Positions 16,231 through 24,942 of a DNA stretch of 64,000 nucleotides are shown one piece after another. The stretch's first letter is position 1, and each line of letters starts with the position of its first letter. The stretch comes from Chryseobacterium sp. c4a (GTDB lineage: Bacteria > Bacteroidota > Bacteroidia > Flavobacteriales > Weeksellaceae). The notes beneath the pieces are model-generated. The model was not told the DNA's origin, searched no databases, and saw nothing but the letters and a program-made list of their open reading frames with translations. The translations under genes and the position numbers were made by a program. The stretch covers positions 124,001-188,000 of the forward strand of contig NZ_WXVU01000004.1 in assembly GCF_009900745.1 (NCBI RefSeq). The letters run 5' to 3'.

Positions 16231-18531
16231 TTAAAATCCGAATTTAGAGAACAGCCCCGGTTTTTTCCACGAAGCTTTATATTCATCAGCAATAGGATCA
16301 TAGTCTGCAACAGAACGTACCTGATCCAATATCGCATGGGCTTCTTTTAAATTTCCAGCCTGATACAATACCACTGCTTTTGCCAGTTCAACACTTTCCA
16401 CCAGATCATCATAACCCCATTCTTCTGCATTGTAAATAGTAGTGAATCGTTCCGCAAGTCCTAAAGTTTCATTTTTATTGTTCAGCTTTTCATAAGTCCT
16501 GATTCCATAGCTTAGCCAAAGAACATATTCTTCCGGATCCATTGCTATCTCACATTCGGCATCATATTGAGTGAAAACAGCTGCCGCTTCCTGATAATTT
16601 CCCTGAAGAAAATTGCTCTTAACGATCATGTAAATGGTTTTTGCTTTATCGAAAGCATCCAACAGGAATTCTTTTTTATTTTCAAGATATCTTTTCGCTG
16701 CTAAGGCTACTTTTCCATAGTTCTCTTCCTCATTATAAATCTGCATCAAAGCGTACTGAGGGTTAGCTTCCTGTGGAAAACGTTCTGCCATCCCTTCATA
16801 ATGAGCTTTCCTGATATGAATATCCTGGCTGTCCAGATGATGAAATAACATACCTTCCAATTTATTTTTTGCAGCTTCCAGATCCCTGTAATCATACTCA
16901 TCAATTTCAGGATTTTCCATGGTACGTTGATAGGCATAGGTAAGAACTTCTTCCGCTTCTTTATAAACATCATCAGCTCCCAGCAATTCATGAAGCTGAA
17001 CCTGAAGTGCCCTGTTGTAAAGGCTTTTATAGAAATATTCATCGCATTCTCCATAAAGACCGAAGTAGATATTCAGTGCTTTTTCTGCTCTTTCATAATT
17101 TCCTCCATTCATCAAAGCATCAATCAGGGTCAGGTGAAGTTCCATAAATTCTGAATATCCGAGTCCTTCAGAAGCGGTCTCCACTGCGGCCTGATAATCT
17201 CCCAGCAACGAATATTTAATGGCCAAATTATTGCAGCACATCGCTCTGGTATGCAGATCATTGTAATAATCACTTTCAAACTTACCTTCTTCAAAATATT
17301 TTCGAAATGCTTCATGTGCCTGTTCATATACCATACGACCCACTTCATGCCATTTCAGTTTATCATTTTCATCTTCCAATGCATCTATACACTCATTCAC
17401 CAAAACCCCTTCGTTGTAAATATCTGTCGGATCATCAGAAAATACAGGAAGTTCAGATGGTATTATTCCATTTAAAAAATATTCTGAGTCTGCTTTTCTT
17501 CTCCAGGCTGTAGCATTGGATGATAGTTGTACGGCTTTTTCCAATAAAGGAATCGCTTCAGCATAACGTTCGTTTTCGTATAGGAATGTACCTGCAAAAT
17601 GATATCCTGAGAACAGTTCCGGATGGGAATTGATAACTTCAAGAGCATGATGGTAGTAAAAGTCTACGGGAATATTCAGTAAATCGTTATAATTTCTTTC
17701 AATAATCAGTTGATAATAGAAAACATCAGGATTGTGGTATCCTTTTCTAATGAGTTCTGCAAAACGTTGATGCCATTCTACCAGTTTTTCGTGAATATGT
17801 AATGCTGAATTTTCACCTTTGATGGCTTTTAACATCATTTTTAATGAAAGATCCGGAACGTTATTTTCATAGGCAATATCAGCAAGGTTGATAAAATCAT
17901 ATTCGTTTCTGCTTACAAAAGCAGCATGTTCCTTGTCAATAAGTGCTGTAAGCTCTTCTCCTGAAACCATTTTTGTACGGTCTAGTAAATAGATCTTTTT
18001 AATCCAGTAAAGCGAGGTATTTTTGTCTCTGATCTCACGATTATCAGCATCTGCTTTTTTAGAATAATACATTGCCGCTTCAAGACTATTCAAAAGGGCT
18101 TTATTTTCTTCCAGAGATTCATATATTTTAACTAAGAAATCATAGCCATATCCAACATATTCCGGATCCTCCAGCATACGTTCTGCATAGCCTATAAACT
18201 CTGCTTTATTTTCCTGAGTGATATGCTTTTTAGTTCTGGCAATCTGCATTAGGGTATATTCATTTCCTAAAGGATAATCCAGAATGTTATAGAGTGCTTT
18301 CTGATGATTGGGATTAATTTGCAGGATTCTGCGCAAGTAAGGAATAACAAAGTCTCTGATGGCATCATAAACCGCCTCATGTCCTTCATAATACACAATA
18401 TCATGATAAACCACTGCCATTAAAAATAAGACCTCTTCGTCATCAGGGTGAGATAATAAGTATTGCTCTCCTTCTATAATACACTGTTCCAGGTCTCCGC
18501 TATAAAACAGTTGTTCTAAATTGTCGTACAT
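16231..18531 (-). CDS. tetratricopeptide-repeat protein, 766 aa
   Basis: A large helical cytoplasmic protein with degenerate TPR units through most of its length, for example ERYAEAIPLLEKAVQLSSNA, GDYQAAVETASEGLGYSEF and GNYERAEKALNIYFGLYGE. No enzymatic domain is visible. It is the first gene of a two-gene unit with the WG/Sel1 protein, so both are candidates for partners in one complex. Confidence 0.83.
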   Translation of the reverse strand: MYDNLEQLFYSGDLEQCIIEGEQYLLSHPDDEEVLFLMAVVYHDIVYYEGHEAVYDAIRDFVIPYLRRILQINPNHQKALYNILDYPLGNEYTLMQIARTKKHITQENKAEFIGYAERMLEDPEYVGYGYDFLVKIYESLEENKALLNSLEAAMYYSKKADADNREIRDKNTSLYWIKKIYLLDRTKMVSGEELTALIDKEHAAFVSRNEYDFINLADIAYENNVPDLSLKMMLKAIKGENSALHIHEKLVEWHQRFAELIRKGYHNPDVFYYQLIIERNYNDLLNIPVDFYYHHALEVINSHPELFSGYHFAGTFLYENERYAEAIPLLEKAVQLSSNATAWRRKADSEYFLNGIIPSELPVFSDDPTDIYNEGVLVNECIDALEDENDKLKWHEVGRMVYEQAHEAFRKYFEEGKFESDYYNDLHTRAMCCNNLAIKYSLLGDYQAAVETASEGLGYSEFMELHLTLIDALMNGGNYERAEKALNIYFGLYGECDEYFYKSLYNRALQVQLHELLGADDVYKEAEEVLTYAYQRTMENPEIDEYDYRDLEAAKNKLEGMLFHHLDSQDIHIRKAHYEGMAERFPQEANPQYALMQIYNEEENYGKVALAAKRYLENKKEFLLDAFDKAKTIYMIVKSNFLQGNYQEAAAVFTQYDAECEIAMDPEEYVLWLSYGIRTYEKLNNKNETLGLAERFTTIYNAEEWGYDDLVESVELAKAVVLYQAGNLKEAHAILDQVRSVADYDPIADEYKASWKKPGLFSKFGF

Positions 18532-18764
18532 TATTAATATTTTGTCTATAATTCAATCATTATATTTCCATTTCGCTTCAGCAAAATCCGGATTTATAAT
18601 ATAGGGCGTGCAAAATATAAAAAACAAAAAGAAAAACAAACGACACCCACTATAAATACCTGAAACCAGTGAGTAAATAATTCTGATTTATAGCAGGACT
18701 TGATACTTTAAGTATTAATTTTAGTCCGAAATTCAAAAAGTATAAATTTTTCAACCTCAAAAAC

Positions 18765-19523
18765 ATGAAAAAAGTATTTACAGGACTTTCTTTGGCTCTA
18801 TCAGTGATGATAATCGCTCAAAAAGCACCTGCTAAGAAGAGCCCACTGGTTCTTTACAGCTATCAGACTTTTGGATGTGACGTTAAAGGATATTTTGATC
18901 CTTCCAAATATAACAAAGAAGAAATAGATGGTACCTATAAACTCATATCTCCTCTAACCCCGTCTCCCTTTTCTTCTCTCATTGTTTTTAACCCTAACAA
19001 ATTCGATCTGGTACGCAGCAATAGCACTCAGCTTTTACAACAGGCTGAGAAAGAATATCTGGTACGAAAAAAGGAACTTGAGGAGCTTACACTCATCAAT
19101 CTTCCGATATGGCAAAAAGAACGGGAAGAAGCTATACAACTTTTGGACAACGAATATCAGCTTTATAAAAGTCTTCTTATGGGCTATGCTGATCCGCAAT
19201 CTCTCTCAAAAAGTAAGTTTTACCCTATCTGTAAAGAATATGCTGATGCCATGACCACCAAGGATAAAGAAAAAATGTATCTGGCATGGAAAAGCTTATT
19301 TGAGCCTAAAAAAGGAGAAGAACCTTATTCCGGAACATTGGATGTTTTTAATTCTAAATGGAATGATCCCCGAAAAGATGACTATGCTATGATTGACCTT
19401 ATGAATGCTTTTAACAATTGCGCCAACCATAGCTTCAGAGCAAAGGCAGATGAGGATAACACTCTATTTAAAACTTTCGAGAAGGTTTTCGTCAAGCTGA
19501 AAAGAGATTGTGATGAGCCTTAA
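18765..19523 (+). CDS. secreted four-cysteine hypothetical protein, copy 1
   Basis: This 252-residue protein starts with a signal peptide (MKKVFTGLSLALSVMIIAQ). The mature part begins with a YSYQTFGCDVKGYFDPSKY motif, continues through a charged helical region (about residues 90-130) and ends KRDCDEP. Four cysteines (FGCD, YPICKEY, NNCANHS, KRDCDEP) are at the same positions in the next gene, suggesting two disulfides in the periplasm or outside. No known family was recognised. Confidence 0.7.
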   Translation: MKKVFTGLSLALSVMIIAQKAPAKKSPLVLYSYQTFGCDVKGYFDPSKYNKEEIDGTYKLISPLTPSPFSSLIVFNPNKFDLVRSNSTQLLQQAEKEYLVRKKELEELTLINLPIWQKEREEAIQLLDNEYQLYKSLLMGYADPQSLSKSKFYPICKEYADAMTTKDKEKMYLAWKSLFEPKKGEEPYSGTLDVFNSKWNDPRKDDYAMIDLMNAFNNCANHSFRAKADEDNTLFKTFEKVFVKLKRDCDEP

Positions 19524-19630
19524 AATTTCAGAAAACGGCCTGTTTAAAGCAAAAAATCAAAATTCTCATTAAATAATAAAAATAACTGTATAAAATTGGT
19601 TAAATTCTTTAGTTTTCAAATTTAAAGCCT

Positions 19631-19638
19631 TAATTTTG
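19631..19638 (+). promoter_or_regulatory. -7 promoter element of second four-cysteine gene
   Basis: TAATTTTG fits TAnnTTTG, 38 bp before the ATG at 19677. The second paralogue therefore seems to have its own promoter. Confidence 0.45.
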
Positions 19639-19676
19639 TAGGGAAATTTTAGAAAATTCGGATTCTTTCTACAACT

Positions 19677-20450
19677 ATGCGCATGGAAAAAATGATGGTC
19701 GGGCTCTCCCTGACTTTATCTGTTATTGTTTGGGGACAAAAAAACCCTGTAAAAACCACTAATCTGACACCGTACAGCTATCAGACATTCAATTGTGACA
19801 ACAAAGGATATTTTGATGCTTCCAAATATGAAAAAGAGGAAATAGACGGAGTTAATAAACTTTTATACAAGTATAATGGGGTTCATTTTGATACGAATCC
19901 TATTTTCAAACTTTCCAGCCTTGAAGATATCCGTAAGAATAAAGAAGCACATCTTGAAAATCTTGAAAAGCAATATCTGGAGAAGAAAGAAGAACTTTAT
20001 AACCTTAAAGTCATCAATCTTCCTGTTTGGAAAAAGCTGTACGAAAATGCCATACAAACTTTTGAAAACGAGTATGAACTGAACAAAGAAGAAATCTTGG
20101 CTTTTTCTGATCCTTCTACCCTTAAAAACAGTAAATTTTACGAAACCTGCAGAGAACCTATAGATGCCATATCTTCTCCTGACCGAGAAAAAATGTTTGC
20201 CTCCTGGAAAGCTTATACAGAGCTTAAAAGTAAAAACAATGCAGATCCACAAGGGGTGATGAACCGTTTCAATACTAAATTTAATGATCCTCAAAGTGAA
20301 GATTATGCATTAATTGATATGATCGGACTTAGTTTTCACAATTGTGCCAACAGCAGCTTCAGACAGAAACGCGATCAAGATGAAGGCAATATGTACAGGG
20401 ATTTTGACAAGATCTTTACCAAGCTGAAAAGAAATTGTGACGAGCCTTAA
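19677..20450 (+). CDS. secreted four-cysteine hypothetical protein, copy 2
   Basis: The 257-residue paralogue of the gene upstream. It has a signal peptide (about 21 residues, MMVGLSLTLSVIVWGQ), the shared YSYQTFNCDNKGYFDASKYEKEEIDG, the same four cysteines and the ending KRNCDEP. An alternative ATG is at 19683. The two copies are clearly diverged, so the duplication is old. It is followed by a hairpin terminator. Function is unknown. Confidence 0.7.
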   Translation: MRMEKMMVGLSLTLSVIVWGQKNPVKTTNLTPYSYQTFNCDNKGYFDASKYEKEEIDGVNKLLYKYNGVHFDTNPIFKLSSLEDIRKNKEAHLENLEKQYLEKKEELYNLKVINLPVWKKLYENAIQTFENEYELNKEEILAFSDPSTLKNSKFYETCREPIDAISSPDREKMFASWKAYTELKSKNNADPQGVMNRFNTKFNDPQSEDYALIDMIGLSFHNCANSSFRQKRDQDEGNMYRDFDKIFTKLKRNCDEP

Positions 20451-20481
20451 TAACGAATCGTTCTTAAAAACATTATAATAG

Positions 20482-20508
20482 CAGTACTCATTTTGGGTAC
20501 TGTTTTTT
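20482..20508 (+). terminator. intrinsic terminator
   Basis: The stem CAGTACTC/GGGTACTG (one G-T pair) is followed by six T, 29 bp after the stop of the second secreted paralogue. Confidence 0.75.
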
Positions 20509-20555
20509 AATGGCAGACTAACGAAATTATATTATTTAAAAATAATCTCCACCTT

Positions 20556-20883
20556 ATGACCACTGAAGAATTTGTAAAAAAATTTTTATCTCGAAAAATA
20601 GAATATTTTCCATTCAGCTTTTGACCACCAATCAGAATACAGAACTCTTGTCTCAAAGAAAATTGAAGAATTAAACCTGGATAAACTTCAGACTGACCAA
20701 CTCAAAAGTATTATTTCCGATCTTTTAACGGATACTTTTTACACGATTCTACTTGGATTGGATGGATCTGCAAGTATTGGAGACTCACAGGAAAGTTTTA
20801 AAATATATGATGAAAATGAGCAATTAATTTCAGAATGTGGTGATTTGGAAGGGTATGCTTATGAATATTTTCATGGAGAATAA
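20556..20883 (+). pseudogene. frameshifted small hypothetical gene
   Basis: From ATG 20556 the frame reads MTTEEFVKKFLSRKIEYF and then meets TGA at 20622. One frame over, from CAT at 20611, an uninterrupted reading (HSAFDHQSEYRTLVSKKIEE ... YAYEYFHGE) runs to TAA at 20881-20883. Removing one C from the CC at 20610-20611 joins them into one protein of about 108 residues, acidic and cytoplasmic. It has well-behaved codon use on both sides of the shift. Either a recent single-base insertion or a sequencing error. The family is not recognised. Confidence 0.72.
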
Positions 20884-20944
20884 AGATTTAACACCTCAAT
20901 TAAATTAATAATGAATAAGTTACATTTTTTTCAATTAATTTCCT

Positions 20945-20952
20945 TAATTTTG
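20945..20952 (+). promoter_or_regulatory. -7 promoter element of J-domain gene
   Basis: TAATTTTG matches TAnnTTTG, 25 bp before the ATG at 20978. Confidence 0.5.
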
Positions 20953-20977
20953 CACCCCGAAAATAAGAATTCAAAAT

Positions 20978-21424
20978 ATGAAACGAATAGGCGAACATAG
21001 AACACTTCTTGGAGTTGATAAAAATGTAACTTTAAAAGAGTTAAAAACAATTTACAGAAATGTGATGAAAGATACACACCCTGATAAATTTATCAATGAC
21101 GAAGCAGGTAGACTGGAAGCAGAAGCAAAAAGTAAGTCTGTGATTGAAGCCTATCATTTTCTGGTAAGCATTAATCCTGAAACTCAGGAAAAATACAAAG
21201 AGGAATATACAGAAACGATTACCCAATCTAATATTCAGGATTTTTATCTTGAAAAATCGATTTTAACGGTTCTGCATTTGAATGGTAAAACCTATGAATA
21301 TATGGGGGTTCCAAGAAACACCTACATCAAAATGGTGAATGCTGATTCTCCGAGCCGTTTTGCAAGAAGACACATCTACGGAAATTTTGTCTTCAGAAAA
21401 GCTGGAGAGGCTATGGCAGACTAA
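20978..21424 (+). CDS. J-domain protein with C-terminal KTSC domain
   Basis: The protein has 148 residues. Residues 6-70 form a J domain with its HPD tripeptide in KDTHPDKF, so it should stimulate a DnaK-type ATPase. Residues about 85-145 match the KTSC pattern (a beta-strand pair, then VPRNTYIKMVNADSPSRFARRHIYGNF). There is no Gly/Phe region or zinc domain, so it is a specialised co-chaperone rather than DnaJ. Monocistronic, with its own promoter element and terminator. Confidence 0.87.
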   Translation: MKRIGEHRTLLGVDKNVTLKELKTIYRNVMKDTHPDKFINDEAGRLEAEAKSKSVIEAYHFLVSINPETQEKYKEEYTETITQSNIQDFYLEKSILTVLHLNGKTYEYMGVPRNTYIKMVNADSPSRFARRHIYGNFVFRKAGEAMAD

Positions 21425-21449
21425 TTTTTTTCAATTGCAATATATAAAG

Positions 21450-21477
21450 GCTTTCGGTGGATACCGGAAGCTTTTTT
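21450..21477 (+). terminator. intrinsic terminator after J-domain gene
   Basis: GCTTTCGGT-GGAT-ACCGGAAGC (one G-T pair) followed by six T. Confidence 0.8.
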
Positions 21478-21502
21478 ATTAAAAACCGGGTAAAATACTA
21501 TG

Positions 21503-21658
21503 TTTTGGCTAAAGCCAATATTCATTCTATAACATTAAGCGGGCTAAAGCCCGCTCCTATTGATAGGATATTTTTATAATTTACCGTCATAACATCAATA
21601 GACATGGGCTTTAGCCCATATTACAAGTTCAAAAAATCCATACGGCTTTAGCCAAAAC
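21503..21658. repeat. palindromic repeat cluster with four GGCTAAAGCC cores
   Basis: The palindrome-like core GGCTAAAGCC or its complement GGCTTTAGCC occurs at 21507-21516, 21542-21551, 21607-21616 and 21644-21653. The outer pair forms TTTTGGCTAAAGCC / GGCTTTAGCCAAAA. The inner pair carries CTATTGAT / ATCAATAG beside it, so the whole is a nested inverted repeat of about 155 bp. It looks like a mobile REP/MITE-like intergenic element. No gene is present. Confidence 0.75.
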
Positions 21659-21694
21659 TTACAACCCATCTATTATCTTTACAATCTAAACAAA

Positions 21695-21727
21695 AAAGCG
21701 CCTCAGAAAAACCTGAGGCGCTTTCGA
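21695..21727. terminator. strong terminator between J-domain gene and efflux operon
   Basis: AAAGCGCCTCAG (21695-21706) and CTGAGGCGCTTT (21713-21724) form a perfect 12-bp stem with a 6-nt loop. It ends the RND operon on the minus strand and can act in both directions. Confidence 0.8.
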
Positions 21728-21749
21728 TTAATTAAAGGTATATGATATT

Positions 21750-24700
21750 TTATTTGTCTAAATGCTTAGGCGTAAATCCGTCTTCATTTAATTCTCTGTG
21801 TTCATAATCAGCCTTCATTTCAGCTTCGTAGTCTACTTTATTATCTTTACCCATTCTTCTTAGAATAGAGTCAAATAAAGAGTATACTACCGGTACAATG
21901 ATCAAAGTCAGGAATAGTGATGATGTTAAACCACCAATTACTACCCATGCAAGACCTTTGTTCATCTCAGCTCCGGCACCTGTTGCTAATGCAATCGGTA
22001 GCATACCGAAGATCATCGCGATTGTTGTCATCAGGATCGGACGAAGACGGGCGTGGTTAGCCTGGATCAATGCATCGTGAGTGGTTGCTCCCGCTGCTTT
22101 TCTAGCATTGGTAAAGTCAACGATCATAATCGCATTCTTCGCAACAAGACCAATCAACATGATCATCCCTAACATGGTGAAGATGTTCAATGAGTTAGCG
22201 GTTAAGGCAAGGATTACCATTACCCCGATCATCGCTAATGGAATAGAGAACAATACTACGAAAGGATATACAAAACTGTCATACAATGATACCATTACAA
22301 GATATACCAATACGATAGCTGCTAATAACGCAATTCCTAACGTACCGAAACCTTCCTGCTGGTTTTCCATATCACCACTCCAGATGTAGTCTACCCCAAT
22401 AGGTTTTTTACCATTCATAAACTTAGCTGCCCATTCGTTAGCTACGTCTCCTACCGGTCTACCTACTGCTTTAGCTCTTACTTTTACAGAAGGAGATTTA
22501 TCTCTACGCTCAAGCAAACTTGGCCCTGAGCCCATTTTTACATCAGCAAACTGACTCAAACGAACCTGCTGCCCCTGAGGGTTTGTAAAGATCAGGTTTT
22601 TAACATCATCAATAGACTGTCTGTTGAAGTCTCCAAAACGGATGTTGATGTCATATTCATATTCTCCTGCTTTAAACTTTCCGTCTGTATTTCCGTTAAA
22701 TGCAGTTTGCATCGTCTGTCCTACACTTGAAAGATTTAAACCTAGAGAAGCCATTTTATCTCTGTCAAGAGTTACCTGTACTTCAGGATTACCAGAGTCT
22801 GTAGATAATTCTGCATCTACTGCTCCCGGAACTTTTTTCAATAACTCAAGGATTCTTGTTGCTTCTTTTACTGCGGTTTCATTATCTGGTGCTGTTACCA
22901 CCATTTCAATCGGAGCGTTTTCCGCACCCATGATACCAATCGGAGCTGTTTTGAATTCTACACCTGTAAATTTCTCTTCTAATGCTCTTTTTACTTTCGC
23001 AGCTTTGATGTTGGTACTTTCAGAACGCTCAGACTTATCGGTTAAGTTTACCTGAACCTCAGATTGGTAAGTTGTTGCCTGAGCACCACCAAAACCTGTT
23101 GACTGCTGTCCTACCGTTGTAATTAAGTCTACAACATCTTTATCGTTTCTTAAAAACTTCTCTACATCCAGAGTTAACTGGTTTGTCTTTTCAATCGTTG
23201 CATCTTTTGAAAGCTCCATTTGTACTAAGAACTGACCACGGTCAATTGGTGGGAAGAATTCACCTCCAATGAAACCAAATGCTACCAATGAGAATGAAGA
23301 TAATAAGATAATGAAGGTAATCACTACCGTAGCAATTCTTCTTAATGTTGTTTTCAGACACCACTCAAGAATATCTGTAATCCAGTGTGTAAACTTGTCA
23401 ATTAATCCTTCAAACCAAAGGATAAATTTCTCGAACCAGTTTTTACCCGTCAAATGCTCCAGCTTACCAAATCTTGATGATAGCCAAGGAATAATGGTAA
23501 ATGATGCTAACAAAGATAATAAGGTCGCAATAACCACCGTGACGCAGAACTGTGCCAGGATGTTTGCTACAAGCCCTGAACTCATTGCAATCGGTAAGAA
23601 TACCACCACAATTACCAAGGTAATTGCTGCAACGGTAAATCCAATTTCTGATGCTCCGTCATACGCTGCTCTGATTTTACTTTTACCCATCTCCATGTGA
23701 CGGTAAATGTTTTCCAGCACCACAATCGCGTCATCCACCAGGATACCTACCACAAGGGAAAGCCCTAGTAAACTCATCAAGTTCAAAGTATATCCCATTA
23801 GGTTCATTCCGATGAACGCTGCCACCAATGAAGCCGGAATAGATACCATTACGATGAATGCGTTTCTGATACTGTGAAGGAACAATAGCATTACAATAGC
23901 CACAAGGATAATCGCTAAGAATAAGTCGAAAATAACGTGGTTAGCGGATTCCAGGGTAAAGTCTGTCGTATCATTTACTACTTTTACTTTGATTCCCTGA
24001 ACTTTATAAGCTTCTTCTACTGTTTTAATTGTTTTCTGAACACTTTCAGATACAGCCACTGCATTCGCATCAGACTGCTTTTTCACCTGCATTAAGATTG
24101 TAGGAAACTGATTGAATCTTGCCACTTTCTCAACATCTTTCTGAGAGTCAAAAACGGTTGCAACATCAGATAAACGTACTTGTGCTCCGTTTTTGTTGGA
24201 AACCACAAGCTTATTCATTTCCTCAGTAGACTTATATTTTCCGGATAGTCTGATCGTAGATTTTGTTGTTCTTGTTTTCAAACTTCCTGTAGGGAAATCA
24301 AGGTTTGATGAAAGAATCGCCTGTTGTACATCTCCTATTGAAAGGCCATATCCCTGCAATTTTTTCTCATCAAGGTTCACCTGAATTTCTCTTTCCTGTC
24401 CACCCACTAGATCAACCTGCGCTACCCCATTAACACGGGAGAAAATCGGCTCAATCTTTTTATCTAGTAAGTCATAAAGATCCTTACTGTTTAACTTATC
24501 TGATGAAATACTCATCGTGATAATAGGTAAATCATCCAAAGAGAATTTATTCAGTGACGGTGCTTTTACGTCTTTAGGGAAATCAGCCAAAATAGCATTT
24601 ACCTTACGCTGTGCATCGTTCAAGGCAAAGTCAACATCTGCACCATTGTTCAGCTGAACCATGATAACGGATAAACTTTCGTATGAAGAAGATTCTACTT

Positions 24701-24935
24701 TTTTTACGTTTTCCAAGGAACCTACGGCATCTTCAATCTTCCGGGTGACGGAGGTCTCCACCTCTGCTGGTGAAGCTCCCGGATACACCGTGGAAATCGT
24801 TACCATATTGGTTTCAAATTTCGGAATCAATTCGTATCCCATGAGTGTATAACTCAGGATACCTCCCAACGTCAGAATTGTAAATAATACAATTACCAAC
24901 GAGGGTCTTTTAATCGATATTTCTGCTAACTTCAT
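21750..24935 (-). CDS. RND multidrug efflux permease (HAE1/AcrB type)
   Basis: The 1061 residues match the AcrB-family length, with the internal duplication of six membrane segments plus large periplasmic loops. The segment GILVDDAIVVLENIYRHME in TM4 carries the paired Asp residues of the proton relay. The N-terminus LAEISIKRPSLVIVLFTIL is the usual RND start. It forms the inner-membrane pump of a tripartite exporter with the adaptor and TolC-like genes upstream (7 bp and 9 bp spacing). The exported substrate is unknown. A TetR gene heads the cluster. Confidence 0.95.
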   Translation of the reverse strand: MKLAEISIKRPSLVIVLFTILTLGGILSYTLMGYELIPKFETNMVTISTVYPGASPAEVETSVTRKIEDAVGSLENVKKVESSSYESLSVIMVQLNNGADVDFALNDAQRKVNAILADFPKDVKAPSLNKFSLDDLPIITMSISSDKLNSKDLYDLLDKKIEPIFSRVNGVAQVDLVGGQEREIQVNLDEKKLQGYGLSIGDVQQAILSSNLDFPTGSLKTRTTKSTIRLSGKYKSTEEMNKLVVSNKNGAQVRLSDVATVFDSQKDVEKVARFNQFPTILMQVKKQSDANAVAVSESVQKTIKTVEEAYKVQGIKVKVVNDTTDFTLESANHVIFDLFLAIILVAIVMLLFLHSIRNAFIVMVSIPASLVAAFIGMNLMGYTLNLMSLLGLSLVVGILVDDAIVVLENIYRHMEMGKSKIRAAYDGASEIGFTVAAITLVIVVVFLPIAMSSGLVANILAQFCVTVVIATLLSLLASFTIIPWLSSRFGKLEHLTGKNWFEKFILWFEGLIDKFTHWITDILEWCLKTTLRRIATVVITFIILLSSFSLVAFGFIGGEFFPPIDRGQFLVQMELSKDATIEKTNQLTLDVEKFLRNDKDVVDLITTVGQQSTGFGGAQATTYQSEVQVNLTDKSERSESTNIKAAKVKRALEEKFTGVEFKTAPIGIMGAENAPIEMVVTAPDNETAVKEATRILELLKKVPGAVDAELSTDSGNPEVQVTLDRDKMASLGLNLSSVGQTMQTAFNGNTDGKFKAGEYEYDINIRFGDFNRQSIDDVKNLIFTNPQGQQVRLSQFADVKMGSGPSLLERRDKSPSVKVRAKAVGRPVGDVANEWAAKFMNGKKPIGVDYIWSGDMENQQEGFGTLGIALLAAIVLVYLVMVSLYDSFVYPFVVLFSIPLAMIGVMVILALTANSLNIFTMLGMIMLIGLVAKNAIMIVDFTNARKAAGATTHDALIQANHARLRPILMTTIAMIFGMLPIALATGAGAEMNKGLAWVVIGGLTSSLFLTLIIVPVVYSLFDSILRRMGKDNKVDYEAEMKADYEHRELNEDGFTPKHLDK

Positions 24936-24942
24936 AAACCGA

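Noticed and set aside
19863..20294. 143-codon minus-strand frame
   Set aside because: It mirrors the second secreted four-cysteine gene, is rich in Phe and Ile as expected of an antisense shadow, and has no start signal.
21507..21653. Possible CRISPR array from repeated GGCTAAAGCC
   Set aside because: The cores are in alternating inverted order with unequal spacing, there are no constant-length spacers, and no cas genes are near.
22624..23700. Two 143-codon plus-strand frames inside the RND pump
   Set aside because: They are antisense shadows of a well-supported permease.
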